From Pseudomonas wadenswilerensis (lineage in GTDB: Bacteria; Pseudomonadota; Gammaproteobacteria; Pseudomonadales; Pseudomonadaceae): a stretch of 64,000 nucleotides of DNA. A model generated the notes under the pieces. It was given only the letters and a program-made list of their open reading frames with translations, had not been told where the DNA came from and did not search any database. Positions 42,013 through 51,500 of the stretch are shown here, piece by piece (positions within the stretch are counted from its first letter, which is position 1; every line of letters starts with the position of its first letter). Where the stretch lies: contig NZ_UIDD01000013.1 of assembly GCF_900497695.1 (NCBI RefSeq), positions 1 through 64,000 of the forward strand, in the 5' to 3' direction. The translations under genes and the position numbers were made by a program.

Positions 42013-43200
42013 TCACTCGACGTGCGCAGCGCCAGTGAAACGCATGGACGGCAAGCGCCTCTGCCAGCCCAGGGTCATCAGTGCCAGCAGCGCTGCGACG
42101 AGCCCGACCCAGGCGAGGCTGGCCAGTCCCCAACGGCTCAAGGCGACAGCCCCGAGCATCGAGCCTAAAACAACACCTGCGTTAAAGGCTGCGATGTTGA
42201 GGCCGGAGGCCACGTCCAGCGCCTGCGGTCGATGGCGGCGGGCCAGGCTCAGGATGCGCGCTTGCAAGGGCGGAATAGCGCCATAAGTGGTCAGGCCGAG
42301 CGCCATGACCAATACCAGCATGAGCAGAAAACTGTCTTGCGCCATCCCGATCAATGCCAGCACCAGGGCTATGCCACCCAGCACCCAGAACGAGGCACGG
42401 TCCATGCCGATACGATCGCTCATGCGCCCGCCGACCATGTTGCCAACCGCCGCACCCAGGCCATACGCCAGCAAGACTGCACTGATACGACGAGTATCGG
42501 CATGCGTCACCTGTAACAGCAATGGCGTAATGTAGGTGTAGAGCGCGAAAGAGCCGGTGTAGGACAACAGCGGCAAGCTGGCGCCTGCCAGCAAACGGCG
42601 GTCGAGCAACACGGACAATTGGCGCCGGCCGGGGTTGTCGCCGGTGATATCGCCTGCACCGGCCGGCATCCAGCAGGCCACACCCAGCGCCCCCACCAGC
42701 CCGCAAAGCGCAATCAGGGCGAATACCCACTGCCAAGGCAAGATGCTGCCTAGCCACGTGCCTGCCGGTACCCCCAACGCCATCGCGACGGTCACACCGC
42801 CGAATACCAGCGACAACGCCGCCCCGGCACGTTCCGGGGCCACAAGCCGCGTCGCCACGCTGGACGCCACTGCGAAGAACACGCCGTGCGCCAACCCCGA
42901 CAACAAGCGGGCCGTCAACAGTTGCGGCAGCTGCGTAGCCAGCGCCGCTATCACGTTGCCCACAGTGAAAATCAGCATCGCGGCTACCAGCAGGCGCTTA
43001 CGAGGCCAGCCTGCAGCCATGGCCGTCAGGACCGGCGCACCGATCACCACACCCGCCGCATACAGCGTCACTGCCAGCCCGATCTGCGCCGTGCCAGCCT
43101 CCAGGCTGCTGGCCAGCGAAGCGGCAAGACCAATACTGATGAACTCGGTAAATCCGATAGCAAACGCGCAAAGGGTAAAAATGTAGATGGCGACAGGCAT
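42013..43200 (-). CDS. MFS transporter (DHA1 drug-efflux type)
   Basis: A 395-aa, 12-helix major-facilitator transporter of the arabinose-efflux/DHA1 kind. The N-terminal helix is MPVAIYIFTLCAFAIGFTEF, with the loop 2-3 motif reduced to GWPRKRLL (about residues 65-72) and helix 5 holding GVPAGTWLGSILPWQWVF (about 143-160), a drug-antiporter motif C-like segment. It is divergent from a LysR regulator with 134 bases between. The substrate is unknown; efflux under LysR control is a common pairing. Confidence 0.87.
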   Translation of the reverse strand: MPVAIYIFTLCAFAIGFTEFISIGLAASLASSLEAGTAQIGLAVTLYAAGVVIGAPVLTAMAAGWPRKRLLVAAMLIFTVGNVIAALATQLPQLLTARLLSGLAHGVFFAVASSVATRLVAPERAGAALSLVFGGVTVAMALGVPAGTWLGSILPWQWVFALIALCGLVGALGVACWMPAGAGDITGDNPGRRQLSVLLDRRLLAGASLPLLSYTGSFALYTYITPLLLQVTHADTRRISAVLLAYGLGAAVGNMVGGRMSDRIGMDRASFWVLGGIALVLALIGMAQDSFLLMLVLVMALGLTTYGAIPPLQARILSLARRHRPQALDVASGLNIAAFNAGVVLGSMLGAVALSRWGLASLAWVGLVAALLALMTLGWQRRLPSMRFTGAAHVE

Positions 43201-43334
43201 GTAGTGACTCCAGGGCAGGCTTCATCGCCGGTAAGGCACGAAGGTGATGACTCAGCCGCCATTCTGGGAAACCTGAACCTATCCAAAAAGGAGTAGATTG
43301 GTGAAACATTTGTGATGATCTGGAACAAATAGCA

Positions 43335-44246
43335 ATGCGCAACATGGATGATTTGGCGGTATTCCTTAAAGTCGTGGATTGCGCTGGTTTCTCCGCAGCC
43401 GCGCGGATGATGGACCTTGCACCTGCCACGGTGAGCAAGCAGATTGCACGGCTGGAGCAGGAGCTGGGCGCTCGATTGTTCGAGCGAAGTACACGCCAGT
43501 TACGCATCACCGACGAAGGTCGAGCCGTCGCCGAACGCGTTCGTCCAGCCCTGGCGTTACTGGCTGAGGCTGCCGAAGTCGCCAGGCAAGGCGTGCAGAC
43601 GCTCACCGGAACGATACGTCTGACGGCGCCTGTCCCCCTCGGTTCGCGCTATGTGGCACCAGCGATCGCCCTGTTCCGTGAGCAGCACCCGCAGGTAGGA
43701 TTTGACCTGCGATTAAGCGATCACGTCGTCGACCTTTACGATAGCGACCTCGACCTGGCCGTGCGGGTTGGCGCACTGGCCAGCTCGCGCCTCATCAGCC
43801 GCCGGCTCGCTGAAAGCCGGCGCATCCTGGTGGCAGCACCCAGCTACCTCCGGCAGATGGGATTGCCTGCCGGCCCAAGCGAGCTACACCAGCATCGCTG
43901 CCTGTTGTTCTCCTACCCAGGTCTTCGGCAAAACCACTGGACGCTCCGGCACGAAGGTCCAGGCGGCGACACCGAGCTCGTTGAGGTTTCGGGCGAGTTG
44001 CGCAGCGACAACGGCGACGCACTCAGGGCTTGGAGCAGAGCCGGGCTGGGGATCTCGTTGCGCGAGACCTGGGACGTCGCCGACGAACTGCGCAGCGGTG
44101 AGTTGGTACGTGTGCTCCCAGAATGGGAGGAGCCGGCGGTGCCGATTCAGGCAGTCCGTGTGCAACGTTCGTTAGTCCCGCGCAGGGTCAGCGCGTTCGT
44201 GGACTTTCTCGCCAGTCATTGGTGTTCACCACCTTGGGAGCACTAG
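43335..44246 (+). CDS. LysR-family regulator (divergent from MFS transporter)
   Basis: A 303-aa LysR regulator. The winged helix covers residues 1-62 (DLAVFLKVVDCAGFSAAARM, LAPATVSKQIARLEQELGAR). The effector domain contains TGTIRLTAPVPLGSRYVAPA (about 91-110), typical of the CrgA/DmlR-like branch. It shares a divergent promoter region with the MFS gene, its probable target. A perfect palindrome (44293-44330) follows 46 bases after its stop codon. Confidence 0.88.
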   Translation: MRNMDDLAVFLKVVDCAGFSAAARMMDLAPATVSKQIARLEQELGARLFERSTRQLRITDEGRAVAERVRPALALLAEAAEVARQGVQTLTGTIRLTAPVPLGSRYVAPAIALFREQHPQVGFDLRLSDHVVDLYDSDLDLAVRVGALASSRLISRRLAESRRILVAAPSYLRQMGLPAGPSELHQHRCLLFSYPGLRQNHWTLRHEGPGGDTELVEVSGELRSDNGDALRAWSRAGLGISLRETWDVADELRSGELVRVLPEWEEPAVPIQAVRVQRSLVPRRVSAFVDFLASHWCSPPWEH

Positions 44247-44292
44247 GCCTGACCCGGATTGCCCGCTCATTGACAATGAAGCTTCCGTGAAT

Positions 44293-44330
44293 TTATCTTT
44301 CATTCAATAGATTAATTGAATGAAAGATAA
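44293..44330. other. Perfect AT-rich 16-bp inverted repeat
   Basis: TTATCTTTCATTCAAT (44293-44308) and its exact inverse ATTGAATGAAAGATAA (44315-44330) surround a 6-base centre, AGATTA. It is A+T-rich and free of mismatches in a high-GC genome. It lies between the LysR stop and the methyltransferase start, 57 bases before that ATG, so it could be an operator or a transcript end. Confidence 0.75.
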
Positions 44331-44387
44331 GACCGATGATGGGCTACCGATTCACCAAGCGCCATCAGGTCCGGGGAGCCGAATACC

Positions 44388-44972
44388 ATGTGGGATGAAT
44401 ACTACGCCAGCGATGAATACATCTATGGGACAGCGCCGAATGCGTTCCTGGCGGAGCACGCGGGCCTGCTTGCGGGACCTGTGCTCAGCGTGGCCGAAGG
44501 GGAAGGGCGGAACGCTGCTTTCCTGGCCTCGATCGGGCTCGATGTGCTGGGCGTGGACAGCTCCGCCGTTGGCCTTGCCAAGGCGCACAAACTCGCCGCA
44601 TTGAAAGGCGTAGCGATCCGCACCGAGATTGCCGATTTTGCCGCCTACATGCCGCCGGAAGGGGCGTTTGGCGCGGTCGTCTCGATCTTCGCCCACATGC
44701 CCAGCCGCGTGCGTAAAAGGTTGCACGGCTTGGCAGCACAGGCGCTGCGCCCGGGTGGAATCATCCTGCTTGAGGCCTACAGCAAAGCGCAACTAACACG
44801 GGATACGGGCGGCCCGGATGATCTGGACATGCTGATGGCTGGCTCGGAGATAGAGCAGGAATTCCCCCAGTGTGACGTGCTGTTGTCCCGGGAAATCGAG
44901 CGAGATGTGATCGAAGGAACCTTCCATACCGGGCTCGCCTGCGTGGTGCAATTCATTGCAAGAAGACGATAG
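44388..44972 (+). CDS. SAM-dependent methyltransferase (TehB-like class I)
   Basis: A 194-aa class I methyltransferase. The SAM loop reads VLSVAEGEGRNAAFLASIGL (about residues 32-51), where the usual G-x-G-x-G is E-G-E-G-R, typical of TehB-like thiol or metalloid methyltransferases. Asp56 (LGVDSSAVGL) would hold the ribose. GGAGCC RBS precedes ATG 44388. The N-terminal segment WDEYYASDEYIYGTAPNAFL is characteristic. The substrate is unknown. Confidence 0.85.
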   Translation: MWDEYYASDEYIYGTAPNAFLAEHAGLLAGPVLSVAEGEGRNAAFLASIGLDVLGVDSSAVGLAKAHKLAALKGVAIRTEIADFAAYMPPEGAFGAVVSIFAHMPSRVRKRLHGLAAQALRPGGIILLEAYSKAQLTRDTGGPDDLDMLMAGSEIEQEFPQCDVLLSREIERDVIEGTFHTGLACVVQFIARRR

Positions 44973-45004
44973 GCCGAGCACGCTCAACGTTCGGGAAAAT
45001 GCCG

Positions 45005-46438
45005 TCAGGCAATCTGCTGGAGGATGCCTAGCAACCGGTCGAGGGCAGGATCGATGTCCAGTGTGTCGATGCCGCCGAACCCCAGTAACAGGCCTGACCG
45101 TATTGGCGCCTGGTAGTAGAACGCGTCGATCGGGTAAACACCGACCTCGACTTTGCGGGCCAGCTCTGTGAGCAGGCGGGTATCGACGGGTACCTTGAAC
45201 AGCGCCCCGATATGGAACCCGGCGGTGTTGGCGATCGGCTCCAGCCAGGCGGCCAGGTCGCCGTTCAGACGGTTGAGCAAGCGCGTTCGGCGACCGGCAT
45301 AAATGGCGTGGCAACGACGGATATGCTTGTGCAGTTCGCCATCGGCGATGAACTTGGCCAGGGCCCATTGGGTGAGCGACGACGTATGCCAGTCGGTGAC
45401 CTGCTTGGCCCTGATCACAGCGTCGATGAGCGAGCCTGGCAACACCGCATAGCCCAGGCGCATCTCCGGAAAGGTGGTCTTGGAAAACGTGCCAACGAAG
45501 GCCACCAGGCCATCCTGGTCCATGCTCTGCAAGCAATCGGTGGGCCGGCCCTCGAAGCGGAACTCGCTGTCGTAGTCGTCTTCGATGATAACCGCGCCCA
45601 GTGCCTTGGCACGTCGCAACAAAGCCTGTCGGCGCGCGGTGGTCATCGGCATGCCCAGGGGATACTGGTGCGCAGGGGTCACGTAGATCAACCGGGTGTT
45701 GTCGGGAATGAGGTCGACGCAGATGCCCTGGTGGTCAACAGGCACGCCGACCACGGTGGCACCCAGGGATGAAAACAGCTGGCGGGCAGGGGGGTAGCCG
45801 GGATCTTCGACAGCAACAATGCTACCCGGCTCGAGAACAACCCTGGAGATCAGGTCCAACGCCTGTTGCGTGCCGTTGCAGACCACCACATCGTGGTCCT
45901 GGCAAATCACCCCGCGAGAAAACGAAATGTGCTGGGCAATCGCGCTGCGCAGTGCCGGCAAGCCTTCGGCATGGCTGTAGAAACCGGGCGAGCGCTGCAT
46001 CTGACGCAAGCCGTGCTGCACGCAGCGACGCCATTCGTCCTGGGGGAACTGCCCTTTGCTGGTGGCGCCGCCGATAAACTCGTAGCGCAGGGTGCCTTCC
46101 AGGGTCGGCGTGGGTATGGGTGCCGGCAGGTTGCGCCAGCGGTTGATCTGCGCCTCGCACGCCAACCCCATGGCACTGGCGTGACGTGGATGGGCGACGG
46201 GGCGAGCATTGACGAAGGTGCCTTTGCCGACCCGACCAATCAGAAAATTCTCGTATGTCAGCTGTGTGTAGATGTCGGAAATGGTCTTGCGAGAAATACC
46301 GAGTTGCTCGGCCAGCAGGCGGGTCGGCGGCAACTGCGTGCCTGCTGCCAGGCGACCGCTCTCGATCGCGCTGCGCAGTTGATTGTACAACTGCCCCGCG
46401 AGATCCTTTCGGCCCTTGATGACAACATGAAGTTCCAT
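45005..46438 (-). CDS. MocR-type regulator (third in window)
   Basis: A 477-aa GntR/aminotransferase fusion. The winged helix is residues 10-78 (LAGQLYNQLRSAIESGRLAA, TRLLAEQLGISRKTISDIYT). The PLP domain carries EDDYDSEFRFEGRP and the PLP lysine in VGTFSKTTFPEMRLG (about residue 322). ATG 46438 has AGGGAG immediately upstream at a good distance. Two direct repeats at 46474-46510 are candidate binding sites. No protein gene is divergent from it, so its target is not obvious; it may regulate itself or a small RNA. Confidence 0.88.
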   Translation of the reverse strand: MELHVVIKGRKDLAGQLYNQLRSAIESGRLAAGTQLPPTRLLAEQLGISRKTISDIYTQLTYENFLIGRVGKGTFVNARPVAHPRHASAMGLACEAQINRWRNLPAPIPTPTLEGTLRYEFIGGATSKGQFPQDEWRRCVQHGLRQMQRSPGFYSHAEGLPALRSAIAQHISFSRGVICQDHDVVVCNGTQQALDLISRVVLEPGSIVAVEDPGYPPARQLFSSLGATVVGVPVDHQGICVDLIPDNTRLIYVTPAHQYPLGMPMTTARRQALLRRAKALGAVIIEDDYDSEFRFEGRPTDCLQSMDQDGLVAFVGTFSKTTFPEMRLGYAVLPGSLIDAVIRAKQVTDWHTSSLTQWALAKFIADGELHKHIRRCHAIYAGRRTRLLNRLNGDLAAWLEPIANTAGFHIGALFKVPVDTRLLTELARKVEVGVYPIDAFYYQAPIRSGLLLGFGGIDTLDIDPALDRLLGILQQIA

Positions 46439-46473
46439 ACTGCTCCCTGTAAGGGTATTTATTAACTTGGCGG

Positions 46474-46510
46474 CCATTGGTCTACGGAAAATAAATGCCA
46501 ATGGTCTTCG
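46474..46510. promoter_or_regulatory. Candidate MocR direct-repeat operator
   Basis: CCATTGGTCTACG (46474-46486) and CCAATGGTCTTCG (46498-46510) agree at 11 of 13 positions, in the same orientation, with starts 24 bases apart. They lie 36-72 bases upstream of the MocR start codon. Direct repeats at about two helical turns are the usual MocR-type site. Confidence 0.45.
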
Positions 46511-46689
46511 ACTTCACCCTGCGGGCGACCTAGCATGGTCTGCGGATCGGGGTTCCAAGGTGCAGGGAGCACATTGCCGTGGGGACTCGGTCTGCAATAG
46601 CTGTCGGTGTTGGAAATGATTTCAAGTGACTGAAAGTTTCTTGATATTTTGCCTCGACGACAGTCTCCCTTGAACCGTGAATATTATCC

Positions 46690-46773
46690 GGTGGGTTATT
46701 CCGGCACGCTATCGGGTTTTATTCGCGTGATTTGACTTTAGGACTCGGCCAATTTCGCGAGTCCTTTTTTTTT
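46690..46773 (+). ncRNA. Candidate small RNA ending in an intrinsic terminator
   Basis: No plus-strand protein gene lies between 46439 and 46836, yet a very strong plus-strand terminator ends at 46773. A TATTAT box at 46682-46687 could start a transcript of about 80 nt; a longer one beginning nearer 46511 is possible. The region has no reading frame above 21 codons on this strand. The exact 5' end is a guess, and the identity with a known sRNA is not established. Confidence 0.35.
46741..46773 (+). terminator. Intrinsic terminator
   Basis: GGACTCG (46741-46747) pairs exactly with CGAGTCC (46758-46764), and nine T residues follow at once (46765-46773). This is the clearest rho-independent terminator in the window, and its orientation is plus only. 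Confidence 0.85.
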
Positions 46774-46836
46774 CTGAACATTCGAGGGTCAAAAAATACC
46801 CCGCCTGCACCACGGGGGCCTGTCAGCACAGCGGCC

Positions 46837-47079
46837 TCAACCGCGCTCGGACGGGTCACCCTCCTCGGACTTCACGGTGTTGCGAACATCATTTCCGGCG
46901 CTCTCGCCCTCGGATTTGACGGTATTGCCAATATTGTTCTCAGCGTTCTGCTGATCGCCAGGCAGGGCCTGCGCGCGTACCGCCATCCGTTCTATCAGAC
47001 GATCACTGCCCCCTTCGGCAAAGGCGATGTTATGGATAGCGAATACGAGCAGTGCGCCAAGCGTCAGAATGTTTTTCAT
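46837..47079 (-). CDS. Small secreted protein, PtrA N-terminal-domain-like
   Basis: An 80-aa protein. Residues 1-21 are a signal peptide (ILTLGALLVFAIHNIAFA), and the mature protein begins EGGSDRLIERM, the pattern of the PtrA N-terminal family of small periplasmic, often metal- or stress-induced Pseudomonas proteins. The tail contains two copies of a NTVKSE motif (IGNTVKSEGES and VRNTVKSEEGD), an internal repeat. A strong AGGGGA RBS precedes the ATG. It is divergent from the RND efflux operon with 252 bases between, so it may share its regulator. Confidence 0.65.
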   Translation of the reverse strand: MKNILTLGALLVFAIHNIAFAEGGSDRLIERMAVRAQALPGDQQNAENNIGNTVKSEGESAGNDVRNTVKSEEGDPSERG

Positions 47080-47331
47080 AAAATTCCCCTGATGGAAAGT
47101 CCGTCGAAAGTGATGGCTTCAGGTTCAGGATAAAAAATCGAGCGGCGTGATTGAATAGCCAATATGCAGTAAAAGCACGGAGCCAATCGGTGAAAAGCAA
47201 CGCGAGCGCGGACTATCGGTTTTATCAATAATTGGTGCTTTCGTGGTGGGTATTAAGTTCATAAGGTGATGGCGTGAGTGAATAAACTCTCGTGTTTTTC
47301 GACATGAGTTTACTTTTCAGCGAGAACCGAT

Positions 47332-48531
47332 ATGAATGCCAATCTGCGCATGAGCTATAAGAGCCGGGCAGTGCTTGCCATCAGCACGCTAACGGTAGTG
47401 GGCGTCGCCAGTTACTACCTCAATGGCTCCATGGCAACCCCAACCCCATCGCTGCCGCTGGCACCGACACCGGTGGGGGTGGCCAGCGTGATCGAGAAGC
47501 CAGTCATCGAGTGGAGCGAGTTCTCCGGACGTGTCGAGGCGATCGAGCATGTCGAAATCAGGCCGCGAGTCACCGGCACCATCGACACGGTGAGATTCCA
47601 GGAAGGGGAGATCATTGCCAAGGGTGCGCCGTTGTTCACCATCGACCCGCGTCCTTACCAGGCGGTGCTGGCCAAGGCCCAGGCGACCCGCGAAAGTGCC
47701 GCGGTACGGTTGAACCTGGCGCGTAGCGAGCTGGCCCGCTCGAACAAGCTGATCCAGGAACGGGCGACGTCGCAACGCGAGCACGACCAGCGCGCCAACG
47801 AGCAACTCGAGGCCCAGGCTGCCCTGGCAGCGGCGCAGGCCGACGTACAGGCCGCCCAATTGAACCTGCAGTACACCACCATTACAGCGCCTGTCAGCGG
47901 GCGTGTGTCACGTGCGGAACTGACCGTCGGCAACCTGGTCGGCACCGGCCCCGATGCTCCGGTACTGACGACCATCGTTTCGGTGTCGCCGGTGTACGTG
48001 AACTTCGAACTCGATGAAGCGAGCTATATCCGCTACGCGCGCAATGGCACCCGAGGCAGCACCGGCGTCGCCGAGTTGCCGGTGCTGATGGGCCTTGCCA
48101 CCGAGACCGATTATCCCTACAGCGGGCGCATCAAGTCGTTGGACAACCAACTGGACCGCAACTCTGGAACCCTGCGCGTACGCGCCGTGTTCGACAACGC
48201 CAACGGTGTACTGACCCCCGGCATGTACGCCCGTGTACGTACGGGGGACGGTGCCCCGCGCGCGGCCGTTCTGATCGACGACCAGGCGGTCGGCACCGAT
48301 CAGGCGAAGACGTACGTGTTGGTGGTCACCCAGGGCAACACGGTGGAGTACCGCGAAGTGCATCTTGGGCCGTTGTTTGAGGGCCTGCGGGTGGTGCGGT
48401 CCGGGCTGGCACGCGGTGAACAGATCGTGGTGCAGGGCCAGCAGAAGGTGCGCCCCAATGACCAGGTAGACCCGCAACCGGTGGCATCGTCCATCGCACT
48501 CCAGCAACAAGATCGGCCAGGCCGGTCCTGA
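47332..48531 (+). CDS. RND efflux periplasmic adaptor (MexE-like)
   Basis: A 399-aa membrane-fusion protein linking the inner-membrane pump to the outer-membrane channel. Residues 1-35 hold a single hydrophobic anchor (AVLAISTLTVVGVASYYLNG). The lipoyl/barrel-sandwich halves are IRPRVTGTIDTVRFQEGEII (about 75-94) and TTITAPVSGRVSRAELTVGN (about 182-201), with an alpha-hairpin between them. The VRPNDQVDPQPV end is MexE-type. It is the first gene of a three-gene operon. The upstream region (47080-47331) is A+T-rich; I see no convincing nod-box for a MexT-type activator. Confidence 0.9.
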   Translation: MNANLRMSYKSRAVLAISTLTVVGVASYYLNGSMATPTPSLPLAPTPVGVASVIEKPVIEWSEFSGRVEAIEHVEIRPRVTGTIDTVRFQEGEIIAKGAPLFTIDPRPYQAVLAKAQATRESAAVRLNLARSELARSNKLIQERATSQREHDQRANEQLEAQAALAAAQADVQAAQLNLQYTTITAPVSGRVSRAELTVGNLVGTGPDAPVLTTIVSVSPVYVNFELDEASYIRYARNGTRGSTGVAELPVLMGLATETDYPYSGRIKSLDNQLDRNSGTLRVRAVFDNANGVLTPGMYARVRTGDGAPRAAVLIDDQAVGTDQAKTYVLVVTQGNTVEYREVHLGPLFEGLRVVRSGLARGEQIVVQGQQKVRPNDQVDPQPVASSIALQQQDRPGRS

Positions 48532-48554
48532 CCTGTAGTGAAGAGGTCTTGCAC

Positions 48555-51500
48555 ATGAACATTTCCCGCTTCTTCATTGATCGGCCGATTTTCGCTGGCG
48601 TGCTGTCCGCGATCATCTTCATTGCCGGCTTGATTTCGATCTTCAACCTGCCCGTTTCTGAATATCCGGAAGTCGCGCCACCCTCAGTGGTGGTCAAGGC
48701 TCAGTATCCTGGCGCACATCCGCAGACTATCGCTGAAACCGTCGCCACGCCCATCGAAGAGCAGATCAACGGCGTCGAAGGCATGCTGTACATGAATTCC
48801 CATGCCACGGCGGATGGCCAGTTGACCCTGACCGTGACCTTCCGCCTGGGCACCGACCCCGACCTGGCCCAGCAGCGGGTGCAGAACCGCGTCAACCAGG
48901 CGCTGCCGCGGCTGCCAGAGCCGGTGCAGCGGCTGGGCGTGACCACCGTCAAGAGCGCTCCCGACCTGACCATGGTGGTGCACCTGCGCTCGCCCAACGA
49001 GCGCTACGACATGCAGTACCTGCGCAACTATGCCCTGCTCAACGTCAAGGACAGGCTCGCCCGCATCAACGGTATCGGCCAGGTGCAGGTGGCAGGTTCC
49101 GGCGACTACGCCATGCGCATCTGGCTCGATCCGCGCAAGCTCGCGGCGCGTAACCTGGCACCTGGCGATGTGGTCCAGGCCTTGCGTGAGCAGAACGTCA
49201 ATGCCGCCGCCGGGGTGATCGGCGCCGCGCCTGCGGCGCCCGGAGTGGACTACCAGATCTCGGTCAATGCCAGCGGGCGTCTCAATACCGAAGAAGCGTT
49301 TCGTGAGGTGATCGTGCGCACCTCCGCGGATGGCCGCATCACCCGCCTGCGCGACGTGGCACGGGTCGAACTGGCCGCCGGGGAGTATGCGCTGCGCACC
49401 TTGGTGGACAATAAACAGGCCACGGCGCTGCTGATCTACCAATTGCCCGGCGCCAACGCACTGCAGATTTCTGACGACGTGCGCAAGGCGATGGTCGAGC
49501 TCAAGCACGCCATGCCCGAAGGCGTCGATTACCAGGTGATCTACGACCCGACCCAGTTCGTTCGTGCGTCCATCGACGCCGTCATTCACACCCTGCTCGA
49601 AGCGATCCTGCTGGTGGTCGTGGTGGTGATCGTGTTCCTGCAGACCTGGCGCGCCTCGATCATTCCATTGCTCGCGGTACCGGTTTCGGTGGTCGGCACC
49701 TTCGCCGTCATGCTGGCCATGGGGTTCTCGATCAATGCCTTGAGCTTGTTCGGGCTGGTCCTGGCGATTGGCGTGGTGGTGGACGATGCGATCGTCGTGG
49801 TGGAGAACGTCGAGCGCAATATCGGCCTGGGGCTTTCGCCTCGCGAGGCGACCTATCAGGCCATGCGCGAAGTGTCCGGGCCGATAGTCGCCATCGCCCT
49901 CACGCTGTGCGCGGTGTTCGTGCCGCTGGCGTTCGTCAGCGGCTTGTCCGGGCAGTTCTTCAAGCAGTTCGCCCTGACGATCGCCATTTCCACGGTGATC
50001 TCGGCGTTCAATTCGCTGACCCTGTCGCCGGCGCTGGCAGCGATGTTGCTCAAAGGCCACGAGGCACCCAAAGACGGCTTCCAACGGGTGTTCGACAGGT
50101 TATTCGGCGGCTTCTTCGTGCGTTTCAACCGGCTCTTCGGTCGCGCCTCCGACCATTACGGCACCGGCGTGTCGCGGATTCTCAAGCGCAAGAGCGCAGC
50201 GTTGCTGGTGTATGCGCTGCTGGCCGTCGCCGCAGTGCTGATCTTCAATCGCGTCCCCACAGGCTTCGTGCCGCCGCAAGACAAACAGTACCTGGTGGGT
50301 TTCGTGCAACTGCCCGATGCCGCCTCGCTGGATCGTACCGAGTCGGTCTTGCGCGAGATGACCACCATGGCCCTGGCCCAGCCGGGCGTGGATGCGGTCA
50401 CTGGCTATGCCGGCTGGTCGATCAACGGCTTCGTCAGCAGCCCCAACTCGGGCGTCGCCTTCTTCGTGCTCAAGGATTTTGCCGAGCGCAAGGGCCCCGG
50501 CATGACGGGCAACGAAATCGCTGCGCAACTCAACACCCGGTTCGTCGGTATCAAGGGGGCCTACACGGCGGTGTTTGCGCCGCCTCCCGTGTCCGGCCTG
50601 GGGAGCGTGGGCGGGTTCAAGCTGCAACTGCAAGACCGTGCCGCCCTGGGCAATGCCGCGCTGGACCAGGGGCTGCAGGCGTTCATGGCCGAAGCGCGCA
50701 AGGCCCCGGAGCTGGCCGGGTTGTTCTCGAGCTTCCAGATCAACGTGCCGCAGTTGTATGCCGACGTTGATCGTACCCGCGCCCAGCAGTTGGGCGTCTC
50801 CATCCCGGCGGTGTTCGAAGCGTTGCAGATCTACCTGGGGTCGATCTACGTCAACGACTTCAACAAGTTCGGGCGGACGTTCCAGGTCAAGGTGCAGGCC
50901 GATGCGCAGTTCCGCGGGCATGCCGAAGACATCGGTCTGCTCAAGACCCGCAATGACAAGGGCGAGATGGTGCCGCTGGCCTCACTCCTCACGCTACGAC
51001 AGAGCTACGGCCCCGACCAGGCCATGCGCTACAACGGTTTCCCCTCCGCCGACGTCAGTGGCGCGCCAGCGCCGGGCTACAGCAGCGGCCAGGCCCTGCA
51101 GGCGGTGGAGCGTATCGCCGAACGGACCTTGCCGCGCGGCATCGGCTACGAATGGACCGAGATCACCTACCAGGACAAGATGGCCGGCAACACCCTGATC
51201 ATCATCCTGCCGCTGGCGATGCTGCTGGTGTTCTTCGTGCTCGCCGCGCAGTACGAGAGCCTGAGCCTGCCGCTTGCGGTATTGCTGATCGTGCCCATGG
51301 GCATTCTGTCGGCGATCACCGGCGTATGGCTGACCGGTGGCGACAACAACCTGTTCACCCAGATCAGCTTCGTGGTGCTGGTGGGGCTGGCCTGCAAAAA
51401 CGCGATCCTGATCGTCGAATTCGCCCACGAACTGGAACACCAGGGGCGCTCGATCCGCCAAGCCGCGATCGAAGCCGCACGCCTGCGCCTGCGGCCGATC

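Noticed and set aside
46511..46773. Naming the candidate sRNA as RgsA or another known Pseudomonas RNA
   Set aside because: I cannot match it by memory, and the genomic context differs from the one I recall for RgsA.
47080..47331. A nod-box/MexT site before the RND operon
   Set aside because: ATC-rich blocks near 47215-47240 resemble the motif, but I could not find a convincing spaced pair, so I did not call it.
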